From an uncultured Lachnospiraceae bacterium (GTDB lineage: Bacteria > Bacillota > Clostridia > Lachnospirales > Lachnospiraceae): a DNA stretch of 64,000 nucleotides. How positions within the stretch are numbered: position 1 is the first letter of the stretch; every line of letters begins with the position of its first letter. Below, one piece after another: positions 24,719 through 33,643 of the stretch. The stretch covers positions 50,381-114,380 of the forward strand of contig CANOZK010000009.1 in NCBI GenBank assembly GCA_947571775.1. The letters run 5' to 3'. Both the position numbers and the translations under genes were made by a program. The notes below the pieces were generated by a model. The model was not told where the DNA came from. It made no database searches and worked only from the letters and a program-made list of their open reading frames with translations.

Positions 24719-25821
24719 ATGATTATGAATATATGCGGATGGCTCTGCAACTGGCCGAGAAAGGCTACGGATGGGTATCGCCCAATCCGATGGTGGGAGC
24801 GGTGATTGTAAAAGAAGGGCGTATCATCGGAAAAGGATACCACGAGAAATATGGGCTGGCTCACGCAGAACGCAATGCACTGTCCTCCTGCACAGAAGAT
24901 CCGAGAGGGGCAACCATGTATGTGAATTTGGAACCATGCTGCCATCACGGGAAGCAGCCGCCTTGTGTGGAGGCTATCTTGGAGGCGGGTATCAGCCATG
25001 TGTTGGTGGGGTCCGCAGATCCCAACCCGGTGGTTTCTGGAAAAGGCGTTCAGATTTTGCGGGAGCATGGCGTCCGCGTTACGGAAAATGTAATGAGGGA
25101 CGAATGCGACCGGCTCAATCGGGTGTTTTTACATTATATTCAGACGAAACGGCCGTATGTCGTTATGAAATATGCCATGACCATGGATGGAAAAATCGCC
25201 GCATACACCGGAGCTTCTAAATGGATTACCGGCGAGGACGCGCGCAGGCATGTGCATCAGCAGCGTCATCGGTGCCGCGCTATTTTAGTCGGAATCGGTA
25301 CGGTGCTGGCGGACGATCCGCTATTGACCTGCCGCATCAAAGGGGGCCGAAATCCTATCCGCGTTGTCTGCGATTCTTGTCTGCGCATACCTCTTACCTC
25401 CCAGCTTGTGGCAACGGCAAAACAGGTGCCTGTGATAATCGCCACTTGTTGTACCGATAAAGAAAAATATACGGCTTATGAGCAGGCCGGGTGTCAAGTT
25501 CTGGCGGTACCGGAAAAAGACGGGCATGTGGATTTACAGATTCTGATGGAGGAACTGGGGAAGCAGGCAATCGACAGTGTTTTGCTGGAGGGCGGCGCAA
25601 TGTTAAATTGGTCTGCACTGGAGAGTGGAATTGTACAGAAAGTGCAGACTTATCTTGCGCCGAAATTATTCGGCGGGCAGCAGGCGAAAACCCCAATAGA
25701 GGGCGTGGGCTTTGCTTCCCCGTCCGAGTCCGTGATGTTAAAAAACAGCGCCGTCACCCAACTGGGCGAAGATTTCCTCATAGAAAGCGAGGTAGACAAC
25801 AGTGTTTACGGGAATTGTTGA
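24715..25821 (+). CDS. ribD: RibD: pyrimidine deaminase and reductase of riboflavin synthesis
   Basis: A 368-aa bifunctional cytoplasmic enzyme. ATG 24715 overlaps the MoxR stop; the longer frame from 24688 lacks a better ribosome site. The N-terminal deaminase has HAERNAL and PCCHHGKQPPC with the zinc ligands. The C-terminal reductase domain has KYAMTMDGKIA, ITGEDARRHVH, GIGTVLADDP and LEGGAMLN. It converts the GTP cyclohydrolase II product in two steps. The gene overlaps ribE by 20 bp. Confidence 0.97.
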   Translation: MNDYEYMRMALQLAEKGYGWVSPNPMVGAVIVKEGRIIGKGYHEKYGLAHAERNALSSCTEDPRGATMYVNLEPCCHHGKQPPCVEAILEAGISHVLVGSADPNPVVSGKGVQILREHGVRVTENVMRDECDRLNRVFLHYIQTKRPYVVMKYAMTMDGKIAAYTGASKWITGEDARRHVHQQRHRCRAILVGIGTVLADDPLLTCRIKGGRNPIRVVCDSCLRIPLTSQLVATAKQVPVIIATCCTDKEKYTAYEQAGCQVLAVPEKDGHVDLQILMEELGKQAIDSVLLEGGAMLNWSALESGIVQKVQTYLAPKLFGGQQAKTPIEGVGFASPSESVMLKNSAVTQLGEDFLIESEVDNSVYGNC

Positions 25822-26455
25822 AGAGGTGGGAAAGATCGAGCGGATTCAAAAAGGACGGCATTCCGCAGTGCTGAGTATACAGGCGGATCGGATTTTGGAG
25901 GATTTAAAAGTAGGCGACAGCGTGGCGGTAAACGGAGTCTGCCTGACTGCAACGACTCTTAGCTCCCATGGATTTACAGCGGATGTGATGCACGAAACGC
26001 TGAACCGATCGTCGCTGGCACAGTTAAAGAGCGGCAGCCGGGTAAACTTAGAGCGGGCCATGCCGGCAAACGGGCGGTTTGGAGGGCATATCGTCGCCGG
26101 TCATGTAGACGGTCTGGGGAAGATTACCAAGATTCAAAGGGACGATACGGCGGTATGGTATGTCATACAGGCAGATCCGTCCATTCTGCGCTACGTTGTA
26201 GAGAAGGGTTCCATTGCCATAGATGGAATCAGCCTGACTGTGGCACAGGTGACTTCAGACGGATTTTCTATTTCCGCCATTCCCCATACCGTTCAGATGA
26301 CCGTTCTAAGCGAACGCCGGGAAGGCGACCTGGTAAATCTGGAAAACGACGTGATTGGAAAATATGTGGAAAAGCTGTGCAGACCGGTTGACAAACAGCC
26401 GCCCAAAAGCCGCCTGACGAAAGATTTTTTGTCCCAATGCGGATATGAAATGTAA
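25802..26455 (+). CDS. ribE: Riboflavin synthase alpha subunit
   Basis: A 217-aa enzyme that dismutates two 6,7-dimethyl-8-ribityllumazines to riboflavin. The GTG start at 25802 gives the diagnostic MFTGIVEEVG; it lies inside the end of ribD. Two lumazine-binding repeats are visible, with SVAVNGVCLTAT and SIAIDGISLTVAQ as equivalent segments, and GGHIVAGHVDG between them. The length is typical. Confidence 0.97.
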   Translation: MFTGIVEEVGKIERIQKGRHSAVLSIQADRILEDLKVGDSVAVNGVCLTATTLSSHGFTADVMHETLNRSSLAQLKSGSRVNLERAMPANGRFGGHIVAGHVDGLGKITKIQRDDTAVWYVIQADPSILRYVVEKGSIAIDGISLTVAQVTSDGFSISAIPHTVQMTVLSERREGDLVNLENDVIGKYVEKLCRPVDKQPPKSRLTKDFLSQCGYEM

Positions 26456-26498
26456 TGAAATCTTGAGGGTAGACTAATTATAGAAGGGAGAGACAGCA

Positions 26499-27701
26499 AT
26501 GTTTCAATTTCATACGGTGGAAGAAGCACTGGAACAATTAAAAAACGGAAACATTATTTTGGTGATTGACGACCCAGATCGGGAAAACGAGGGCGATTTT
26601 ATCTGTGCGGCAGAATTTGCCACCACCGCCAATATCAACTTTATGGCGACGCATGGTAAAGGTCTGATCTGTATGCCGATGTCGGAGGAATATGTAAGAA
26701 AGCTTAGGATTCCCCAGATGGTGGAGCATAACACTGATAACCACGAGACGGCTTTTACCGTTTCTATCGACGCGGTAGAGACTACCACAGGCATTTCCGC
26801 TTCCGAGCGTTCCATCACGGCAATGAAATGTGTGGCGGACGACGTCAAGCCGGAAGATTTCCGTCGTCCAGGACATATGTTCCCGCTTCTTGCTAAGAAA
26901 AACGGGGTTCTGGAGCGCAACGGGCATACGGAGGCTACGGTGGATTTGTGCCGTCTGGCCGGCTTAAAGGAGTGCGGTCTTTGCTGTGAAGTGATGCGTG
27001 AGGACGGAACGATGATGCGTACCCCAGAATTGATCGAGCTGGCAAAACACTGGGATATGAAGATTATCACCATCAAGGATCTGCAAAATTACCGCAAATA
27101 CCACGAAAAACTGGTTGACCGGGTAACCACTACGAAAATGCCCACCCGATACGGTGATTTTGTGGCCTATGGATTTGTAAACCGTCTCAACGGAGAACAC
27201 CACGTAGCTCTGGTAAAAGGTGAGATCGGAGACGGCAAGGAAATCCTTTGCCGGGTACATTCCGAATGCCTGACTGGAGATACCTTTGGCTCCCTGCGCT
27301 GTGACTGCGGCCAGCAGCTAGCGGCCGCGATGACGCAGATTGAGGAGGAAGGAAAAGGGATTCTGCTCTATATGCGTCAAGAAGGTCGGGGCATCGGTTT
27401 AATCAATAAGCTGCGGGCCTATGAGCTTCAGGAACAGGGAATGGATACGCTGGAGGCAAACTTGGCTTTGGGTTTTGCCGGAGATCAGCGGGAATACTAT
27501 ATTGGCGCGCAGATTTTGAAAGATTTGGGCGTCAAAAGCATTCGGCTTTTGACCAACAATCCAGATAAAATGTATCAGCTTGCAGAGTTTGGGATGGAGA
27601 TTGTCGCACGGGAGCCAATCCAGATGCACGCCACAAAGCACGATTTGTTTTACCTAAAGACCAAGCAGGAGCGGATGGGACATATATTAAATTATCGGTA
27701 A
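26499..27701 (+). CDS. ribBA: RibBA: DHBP synthase / GTP cyclohydrolase II
   Basis: A 400-aa fusion supplying both precursors of riboflavin. Residues 1-200: 3,4-dihydroxy-2-butanone 4-phosphate synthase, with [11 protein letters not shown] and [10 protein letters not shown]. Residues 205-400: GTP cyclohydrolase II, with the zinc site [27 protein letters not shown] and [11 protein letters not shown] 26499 follows GAAGGGAGAG. A gap of 43 bp separates it from ribE. Confidence 0.97.
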   Translation: MFQFHTVEEALEQLKNGNIILVIDDPDRENEGDFICAAEFATTANINFMATHGKGLICMPMSEEYVRKLRIPQMVEHNTDNHETAFTVSIDAVETTTGISASERSITAMKCVADDVKPEDFRRPGHMFPLLAKKNGVLERNGHTEATVDLCRLAGLKECGLCCEVMREDGTMMRTPELIELAKHWDMKIITIKDLQNYRKYHEKLVDRVTTTKMPTRYGDFVAYGFVNRLNGEHHVALVKGEIGDGKEILCRVHSECLTGDTFGSLRCDCGQQLAAAMTQIEEEGKGILLYMRQEGRGIGLINKLRAYELQEQGMDTLEANLALGFAGDQREYYIGAQILKDLGVKSIRLLTNNPDKMYQLAEFGMEIVAREPIQMHATKHDLFYLKTKQERMGHILNYR

Positions 27702-27725
27702 AAGTCCCGGACAGGCATCAATCGC

Positions 27726-27798
27726 AACAGTTCCGATACCAATGTCGTTTATTAAGCTTTAAGAAACTTATGACATTGGTTCAGATGCTTTCACTGTT
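27726..27798 (+). promoter_or_regulatory. Inverted-repeat leader before ribH
   Basis: ACCAATGTC (27738-27746) and GACATTGGT (27772-27780) form a 9-bp stem, extended loosely by AACAGT and ACTGTT outside. It fills the 142-bp gap between ribBA and ribH, where the other rib genes are tightly packed. It has no U-run, so it is not a terminator; an RNA processing or attenuation site is possible. Confidence 0.45.
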
Positions 27799-27843
27799 AC
27801 GGGCAATCAACTTTTCTACAAGAAAATAGAGAGAGGATTCATT

Positions 27844-28311
27844 ATGAAGACATTTGAAGGAAAATTAGTATCGAAAGACATCAAGATCGGCATTGTTGCC
27901 GCTCGGTTCAACGAATTTATCACCTCAAAATTATTGAGCGGCGCATTGGACGCGCTGCTGCGCCATGACGTAAAGGAAGAAGACATTCACATCGCCTGGG
28001 TTCCCGGCGCGTTTGAGATTCCGCTGATTGCATCCAAGATGGCAAAGAGCGGGAAGTACGATGCCGTTATCTGCCTGGGAGCCGTAATCCGCGGCAGCAC
28101 CAGCCATTATGATTATGTGTGCGCGGAGGTGTCAAAAGGAATCGCAGCCGTTTCTCTATCCAGCGACGTTCCGGTGATGTTCGGCGTTCTGACCACGGAA
28201 AACATTGAGCAGGCGATTGAGCGCGCTGGGACAAAAGCTGGAAACAAAGGCTATGACAGTGCCATGAGTGCCATTGAGATGGTAAATCTAATTCGGGAGA
28301 TTGACGCTTAA
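27844..28311 (+). CDS. ribH: 6,7-Dimethyl-8-ribityllumazine synthase
   Basis: A 155-aa enzyme, normal length, which joins the RibD/phosphatase product with DHBP. Diagnostic segments are [34 protein letters not shown] and [15 protein letters not shown] 27844 with AGAGAGG upstream. It completes the riboflavin pathway in this operon, except for the phosphatase and the FAD synthetase. Confidence 0.97.
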   Translation: MKTFEGKLVSKDIKIGIVAARFNEFITSKLLSGALDALLRHDVKEEDIHIAWVPGAFEIPLIASKMAKSGKYDAVICLGAVIRGSTSHYDYVCAEVSKGIAAVSLSSDVPVMFGVLTTENIEQAIERAGTKAGNKGYDSAMSAIEMVNLIREIDA

Positions 28312-28314
28312 AAG

Positions 28315-29601
28315 ATGAACTATCAAGAGTGCAGAAAATATCTGGAAGACGCCCAGCACTTGGGGCGGGTGCTGGGGCTTTCCGGAATGCGGGAGTTGAT
28401 GAACCGTCTGGAAAATCCTCAGGAGGAATTGTGTTTTGTCCATGCGGCCGGAACCAACGGAAAAGGCTCAGTGCTGGCTTATATATCCCGTGTGCTGACC
28501 AACGCCGGATACCGGACCGGACGCTACACCTCCCCGGCGATCTTTTCATACCGGGAAATCATAGAAGTGGACGGGAAAATCATCAGCCGGGAGGAATTTG
28601 CTTCTGTCTTCAGTCAAGTAGCCCAGGCGGCGGATGCTATGGAGCGGGAAGGCTTTGCTCACCCTACGCCCTTTGAGATGGAGACGGCGGCGGCTTTTTT
28701 GTTCTTTCGGCAAACAGACTGCCAGATTGTGGCGTTGGAAACCGGAATGGGCGGAGAAACCGACGCTACGAATCTGGTAAACCATACCAAAGTAGCCGTG
28801 CTGACTTCCATTAGTCTGGATCACATGGATGCGCTGGGAAATTCTCTGGAGGAGATTGCCAGGTGTAAGGCAGGAATTATCAAACCAGGCTGTCGGGTGG
28901 TCACCACCGTGCAGGATCCAGAGGCCGCCCAAGTGATTGAAGAAATCTGTGTCCGTCAGGGAGTGTCCTGCACCGTGGCAGATTACCAGAAAGCCCAGGT
29001 GAGCCGCCAGGATTTACGGGGGCAGAGTTTTTCTTATGAAGGAAATGTTTATTCCACCCGATTGTCCGGCAGGTGCCAGGTGGAAAACGCTGTGGTGGCG
29101 GTAAAGGTTTTGGAAGCGCTGGCGGATATGGGCTTTGCCGTCAGCCGCAAACAGATACAGGAAGGACTCGCAAACGCTGTCTGGCCGGGACGTTTTACCC
29201 TAATTCGGGAAAATCCGTCGGTGATCCTGGACGGCGCGCACAATCCCAAGGCGGCTATGGAGCTGGCCGCTTCCATAAAAGCATGTTTTTCTGGAAAAAA
29301 GATCGTGTACATTATGGGGATGTTTCAGGACAAGGATTATCGCCAGGTGGCTTCGATTACGGCCCCTTTGGCGCAAGAGATTCTCACAGTGGAGACGCCG
29401 GGAAATCCGCGTGCCCTTGCGGCGGAGGAACTGGCCAGGGCAGTGCGGGAATTCCACCCTGCGGTGACCGCGGTTCCTTCCTTGCAGGAAGCGGCCAGTC
29501 TGGCTTTGGAGAAGGCCGGCTCTCAAGGAGTGGTTGTGGTGTTTGGTTCCCTGTCTTTTCTGGGGGAGATTCAAAACTTTTTGTCAGACAAAGGAGATTG
29601 A
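28315..29601 (+). CDS. folC: Folylpolyglutamate synthase / dihydrofolate synthase
   Basis: A 428-aa Mur-ligase-like enzyme that adds glutamate to folates. P-loop GTNGKGSV at about residues 45-52, TSPAIFSYREI, ETGMGGETDATN, SISLDHMDALG and DGAHNPKA in the C-terminal domain. It begins 3 bp after ribH, an unusual partner, though riboflavin and folate both start from GTP. Length and motifs are normal. Confidence 0.95.
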   Translation: MNYQECRKYLEDAQHLGRVLGLSGMRELMNRLENPQEELCFVHAAGTNGKGSVLAYISRVLTNAGYRTGRYTSPAIFSYREIIEVDGKIISREEFASVFSQVAQAADAMEREGFAHPTPFEMETAAAFLFFRQTDCQIVALETGMGGETDATNLVNHTKVAVLTSISLDHMDALGNSLEEIARCKAGIIKPGCRVVTTVQDPEAAQVIEEICVRQGVSCTVADYQKAQVSRQDLRGQSFSYEGNVYSTRLSGRCQVENAVVAVKVLEALADMGFAVSRKQIQEGLANAVWPGRFTLIRENPSVILDGAHNPKAAMELAASIKACFSGKKIVYIMGMFQDKDYRQVASITAPLAQEILTVETPGNPRALAAEELARAVREFHPAVTAVPSLQEAASLALEKAGSQGVVVVFGSLSFLGEIQNFLSDKGD

Positions 29602-29605
29602 GGCA

Positions 29606-30736
29606 ATGGCAGACTTATTAGAACTGAGGGATCAGATAGACGAAATCGACCAGGAGATTATCCGGCTTTTCGAGGATCGGATGGAGGTCAGCCGTCAGGT
29701 GGCGGATTTTAAGATCCGTACTGGAAAGCCGGTATTTGACAAAGAGCGGGAACTGGCCAAATTAAAGAAAGTTCGGGAGCTGGCGCACACTCCATTTAAC
29801 GCCACGGGAACCGAGGAACTGTTCCAGCAGATTATGTCCATGAGCCGGAAACTTCAGTATCAGCTTCTGACTGAACATGGCATGGAAGAAGAAAAAAATT
29901 ATACGATGGTCGAGGAACTGCCAAAGGAGCAGGCCCGCGTGGTGTTCCAGGGTGTCGAAGGGGCGTACAGCCATGCGGCTATGAATGCATTTTTCGGCAG
30001 GGGCGTGGAGAGTTTTCACGTACAAACCTGGAAAAATGCTATGGATGCCATTGCAAGCGGCAGCGCCGATTATGCGGTGCTGCCCATTGAAAACTCCACA
30101 GCGGGCATTGTGGCGGAAATCTATGATTTGCTCGTGGACTATGATCTGTACATAGTGGGGGAACAGATTATCCGGTGCGAACATGCGTTGCTGGGCCTGC
30201 CGGAGGCATCCATGGAGGATATCCAGGTGGTCTATTCCCATCCCCAGGCCCTGATGCAGTGCAAGACGTTTCTGGAGGAACATCCCCAATGGGACACCAG
30301 AGAGATGGGCAATACAGCGGTCGCCGCTAGGAAAATAAAGGAAGATCACGATGTGTCAAAAGGGGCTATTGCCAGCAAGCCAGCGGCAGAATTTTATGGT
30401 CTAAAAGTGTTAAAAGATAATATTTATTATAACCAATACAATTCTACCCGTTTTATCATCGTAAGCAGGCGGCAGGTGTATGTGTCCAATGCCGGAAAAA
30501 TCAGCGTCTGCTTTGAACTGCCCCACAAAAGCGGTACTTTATATAATATGCTGTCCCATTTTATTTACAATGGGCTGAGCATGACGAAGATCGAATCGCG
30601 TCCCATACCGGGAAGAAACTGGGAATATCGGTTCTTTGTGGATTTTGAGGGGAACTTGGAGGACAGCGCGGTAAAGAACGCGCTAAGAGGAATTCGCCAG
30701 GAAGCCAGCCATGTGCGGGTGTTTGGGAATTATTGA
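29606..30736 (+). CDS. pheA: PheA: chorismate mutase / prephenate dehydratase
   Basis: A 376-aa bifunctional enzyme of phenylalanine synthesis. ATG 29606 (AAAGGAGATTGAGGCA upstream) is chosen over an earlier in-frame start within folC. Residues 1-90: AroQ-type chorismate mutase (LRDQIDEIDQEIIRLFEDRM). Residues 100-290: dehydratase, with GVEGAYSHAA, PIENSTAG and NSTRFIIV, which includes the catalytic Thr. Residues 300-376: ACT domain with SGTLYNMLSHF and ESRPIPG for phenylalanine feedback. It is 4 bp from folC. Confidence 0.96.
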   Translation: MADLLELRDQIDEIDQEIIRLFEDRMEVSRQVADFKIRTGKPVFDKERELAKLKKVRELAHTPFNATGTEELFQQIMSMSRKLQYQLLTEHGMEEEKNYTMVEELPKEQARVVFQGVEGAYSHAAMNAFFGRGVESFHVQTWKNAMDAIASGSADYAVLPIENSTAGIVAEIYDLLVDYDLYIVGEQIIRCEHALLGLPEASMEDIQVVYSHPQALMQCKTFLEEHPQWDTREMGNTAVAARKIKEDHDVSKGAIASKPAAEFYGLKVLKDNIYYNQYNSTRFIIVSRRQVYVSNAGKISVCFELPHKSGTLYNMLSHFIYNGLSMTKIESRPIPGRNWEYRFFVDFEGNLEDSAVKNALRGIRQEASHVRVFGNY

Positions 30737-30745
30737 GGTGAGTCA

Positions 30746-32044
30746 ATGGCAAGATTAGAAGAATGTGTGTTATATCGGAACTTTTTTGAGCAGGAGCAGG
30801 TGTTGTTTCCGATGACGCATCTGATGAACCGGCACGCGGCAAAAGATATGGATCCAGAAGAGTCAAGAAAGCTCTTTCATGAAAGTGCGCATGGCCTGAT
30901 TGAGCTGGCAGGCTCCTATGGGTTTTCTGGAAATCTCTGGCAAAATTATTTGACTTTTCTGCTGATCAGCCAGGAGAACGCGTTTAGTCTGGCCTGTGAG
31001 AGAACGGGGCTGCCAAAAGGCAGTATCTGTGAGGCGGCCAGAAACGATTTTGCGATTTTCAAAGAATTGTATGACTACGATTTGGCAATCTTTGATAAGT
31101 TTTCCTCTGGTTCCTATGGGAAATTTCTGATGAATTACCAGAACGCGTGCGGGCGCAGCAAATTTTTTCACAAGCATATACAGGAACGCATCGGCGAACT
31201 AAGCCAAAAGCTTGCGAACACATCGGATGCAGATGCATTTATGCGGGAAATCGCAGCGTTTTACCAGGAATTCGGCGTGGGGAATCTGGGGCTTCACAAG
31301 GCGTTTCGGATCGGCCGCGGCGAGAAAGGCCAGGTGGAGATTCGCCCCATCACCAATCTTGCCCCAGTACATTTGGAGGATCTGGTGGGCTATGAAGCTG
31401 CCAAGAAGAAGCTGGTGGAAAATACCGAAGCCTTTGTAAAAGGCAGGAAGGCGAATAACTGTCTTCTTTTTGGGGATGCGGGGACGGGAAAATCCTCCAG
31501 CATCAAGGGCATCTTAAACCAGTATTACAGCCAGGGTTTGCGGATGATTGAGATCTACAAGCATCAGATACAGGATCTCAACGACGTGATCGCCCAGATT
31601 AAGAACCGGAATTATAAATTCATTTTGTATATGGACGATTTGTCCTTTGAGGATTTTGAAGTGGAGTATAAGTATCTGAAAGCTGTGATTGAGGGCGGAT
31701 TAGAAGAGAAGCCGGACAATGTGCTGATCTATGCCACTTCCAACCGCCGTCACCTGATTCGGGAAAATTTTGACGATAAGCAAGGCCGTCGGGAAGACCT
31801 TCACGCTTCGGATACTGTGCAGGAAAAGCTGTCCTTAGTATACCGGTTTGGGGTGACCATCTTTTTTTGCGCGCCGAATAAAAAGGAATTCCAGAACATT
31901 GTCTCCGTGCTGGCCAAAAGGCACCGTCTGGAAATTGCAGAAGAAGAGCTTTTGCTGGAGGCAAACCGGTGGGAATTAAATCATGGGGGTCTGACTGGGC
32001 GTACGGCTCAGCAGTTTATCGATCATCTGCTGGGGTGTGTCTGA
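30746..32044 (+). CDS. DUF815-family AAA+ ATPase
   Basis: A 432-aa protein. The N-terminal half is helical and of unknown role. The C-terminal half is a DUF815 AAA module: FGDAGTGKSSSIKG (Walker A, about residue 240), FILYMDDLSFE (Walker B), YATSNRRHLIRE and a sensor/arginine region. It is common in Clostridia and of unknown client. It lies 9 bp after pheA and 51 bp before ppx, so it may be co-transcribed with either. Confidence 0.88.
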   Translation: MARLEECVLYRNFFEQEQVLFPMTHLMNRHAAKDMDPEESRKLFHESAHGLIELAGSYGFSGNLWQNYLTFLLISQENAFSLACERTGLPKGSICEAARNDFAIFKELYDYDLAIFDKFSSGSYGKFLMNYQNACGRSKFFHKHIQERIGELSQKLANTSDADAFMREIAAFYQEFGVGNLGLHKAFRIGRGEKGQVEIRPITNLAPVHLEDLVGYEAAKKKLVENTEAFVKGRKANNCLLFGDAGTGKSSSIKGILNQYYSQGLRMIEIYKHQIQDLNDVIAQIKNRNYKFILYMDDLSFEDFEVEYKYLKAVIEGGLEEKPDNVLIYATSNRRHLIRENFDDKQGRREDLHASDTVQEKLSLVYRFGVTIFFCAPNKKEFQNIVSVLAKRHRLEIAEEELLLEANRWELNHGGLTGRTAQQFIDHLLGCV

Positions 32045-32095
32045 AAACGCATTCGTACCGGATGCAGTACTAAGCCAAAAGAAAGGAGAATGTGT

Positions 32096-33631
32096 ATGTC
32101 AATAACCACTTTTGCCGCAATTGATGTGGGTTCCTATGAAGTGGGAATGAAGATTTTTGAGCTTTCCAAAAAATACAGTCTAAAAGAGATCGACACCGTC
32201 CGCTATCGCCTGGAGCTGGGAAAGGATGTGTACGAGAGCGGGCGGTTCAGCACCAGAATGTTAAACGAGCTGTGCATGGTGATGAAAAACTTCAAAGACA
32301 TTATGGACGGCTACCGGGTGGACGATTACCGCGCTTACGGCACAAGCCCGTTTCGGGAGGCGAAGAACGCCTGCATCGCCATTGAGCGGGTCAAACAGAG
32401 TACCGGAATTGAGATTTCCGTTTTGAGCAATTCGGAGCAGAGGTTCTTAGGATACAAGTCCATCGCCGCGATGGAAAATGATTTTCAGAAGATGATTCGT
32501 AAAAGCACGGCGATTGTCGATGTAGGCGGCGGCAGTATGCAGGTGTCTTTGTTTGACAAGGACGCGCTGGTGACCACGCAGAATATCAAGCTGGGAAATC
32601 TGCGGATTCGGGAGCGGCTGCAGGATCTGGAAAAAGAGACGATCCATTATGAGCGTTTAGTGGAAGAATTTATTCACAACGAGCTTTTGACCTTTCAGAA
32701 ATTGTATCTGGTCAACCGGGAGGTGAAGCATGTGATTTTCCTGGGGGATTTTTTTACCGACACAATTTTCCACGGGGAGTCCCAGGAGAAAACCATTACC
32801 AGGGAACAATTTAATCGGCTGTATCGGCGGATCATTGGCCGTTCGCCGGAGGATATCGCCATGCATATGGGCGTTCCGGTGGAATATGCGTCCTTAATCG
32901 TACCCACGGCGGTTGTTTACAAGAACTTTGTCGACATTTTCCAGACAGAGGCGATGTGGGTGCCCGGTACGCTGCTTGGAGACGGGATTGCCTACGATTA
33001 CGGGGAGGCCCACGGTTTTATCAACAGCAAACATAATTTTGAAAACGATATCGTCGTGGCAGCCGAGAACATCGCTTCCCGGTATTCGGCCAGCCGCCGG
33101 CACACCCAGGCAGTGGCCAAGATCGCGGTAAAAATTTTTGACAGTATCAAGAAGATTCACGGCCTGGGAAACCGGGAACGGCTGCTGCTTCGGATTGCCG
33201 CCCTTCTGCATGAATGCGGGAAATACATCAGCATGTGCGACATTGCGGATAATTCTTTTCATATCATTATGTCCACAGAAATCATCGGGCTTTCCCATGA
33301 AGAACGCCAGATCATTGCCAGTGTGGTGCGTTACAATACCCAGGAATTTGGATATTTCCGGGAAATCAGTCAGGAGACGGGAATCGATCGGGACAGCTAT
33401 CAGGTAATTGCCAAGCTGACCGCCATCCATCGGGTAGCAAACGCCCTGGACCGGAGCCATTACCAGAAGATCAAGGATCTGCGTCCGCTTTTGAAAGAGG
33501 ACAAGTTGATCCTGACCCTGGATTCGGATCGGGATATCGGATTGGAAAAAGGGCTTTTGAGAGAAAAGGTGGATTTCTTTGAAGAGATTTTCGGTATTCG
33601 GATACGGCTGCGCAGAAAGAAACAGATATAG
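32096..33631 (+). CDS. ppx: Exopolyphosphatase / guanosine pentaphosphatase (Ppx/GppA)
   Basis: A 511-aa enzyme that trims polyphosphate or pppGpp. ATG 32096 is preferred over 32090 because AAGGAG needs the extra spacing. N-terminal ASKHA fold: FAAIDVGSYEVGMKIFEL, AYGTSPFREAKNA, IVDVGGGSMQVSLF. The C-terminal part is an HD-type domain (LHECGKYISMCD and HHxx-like pairs replaced partly by HIIMSTEIIGLSHEE). It is paired with ppk1, 12 bp downstream, so synthesis and degradation of polyphosphate are on one transcript. Confidence 0.93.
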   Translation: MSITTFAAIDVGSYEVGMKIFELSKKYSLKEIDTVRYRLELGKDVYESGRFSTRMLNELCMVMKNFKDIMDGYRVDDYRAYGTSPFREAKNACIAIERVKQSTGIEISVLSNSEQRFLGYKSIAAMENDFQKMIRKSTAIVDVGGGSMQVSLFDKDALVTTQNIKLGNLRIRERLQDLEKETIHYERLVEEFIHNELLTFQKLYLVNREVKHVIFLGDFFTDTIFHGESQEKTITREQFNRLYRRIIGRSPEDIAMHMGVPVEYASLIVPTAVVYKNFVDIFQTEAMWVPGTLLGDGIAYDYGEAHGFINSKHNFENDIVVAAENIASRYSASRRHTQAVAKIAVKIFDSIKKIHGLGNRERLLLRIAALLHECGKYISMCDIADNSFHIIMSTEIIGLSHEERQIIASVVRYNTQEFGYFREISQETGIDRDSYQVIAKLTAIHRVANALDRSHYQKIKDLRPLLKEDKLILTLDSDRDIGLEKGLLREKVDFFEEIFGIRIRLRRKKQI

Positions 33632-33643
33632 GAGAAAAAAGTT

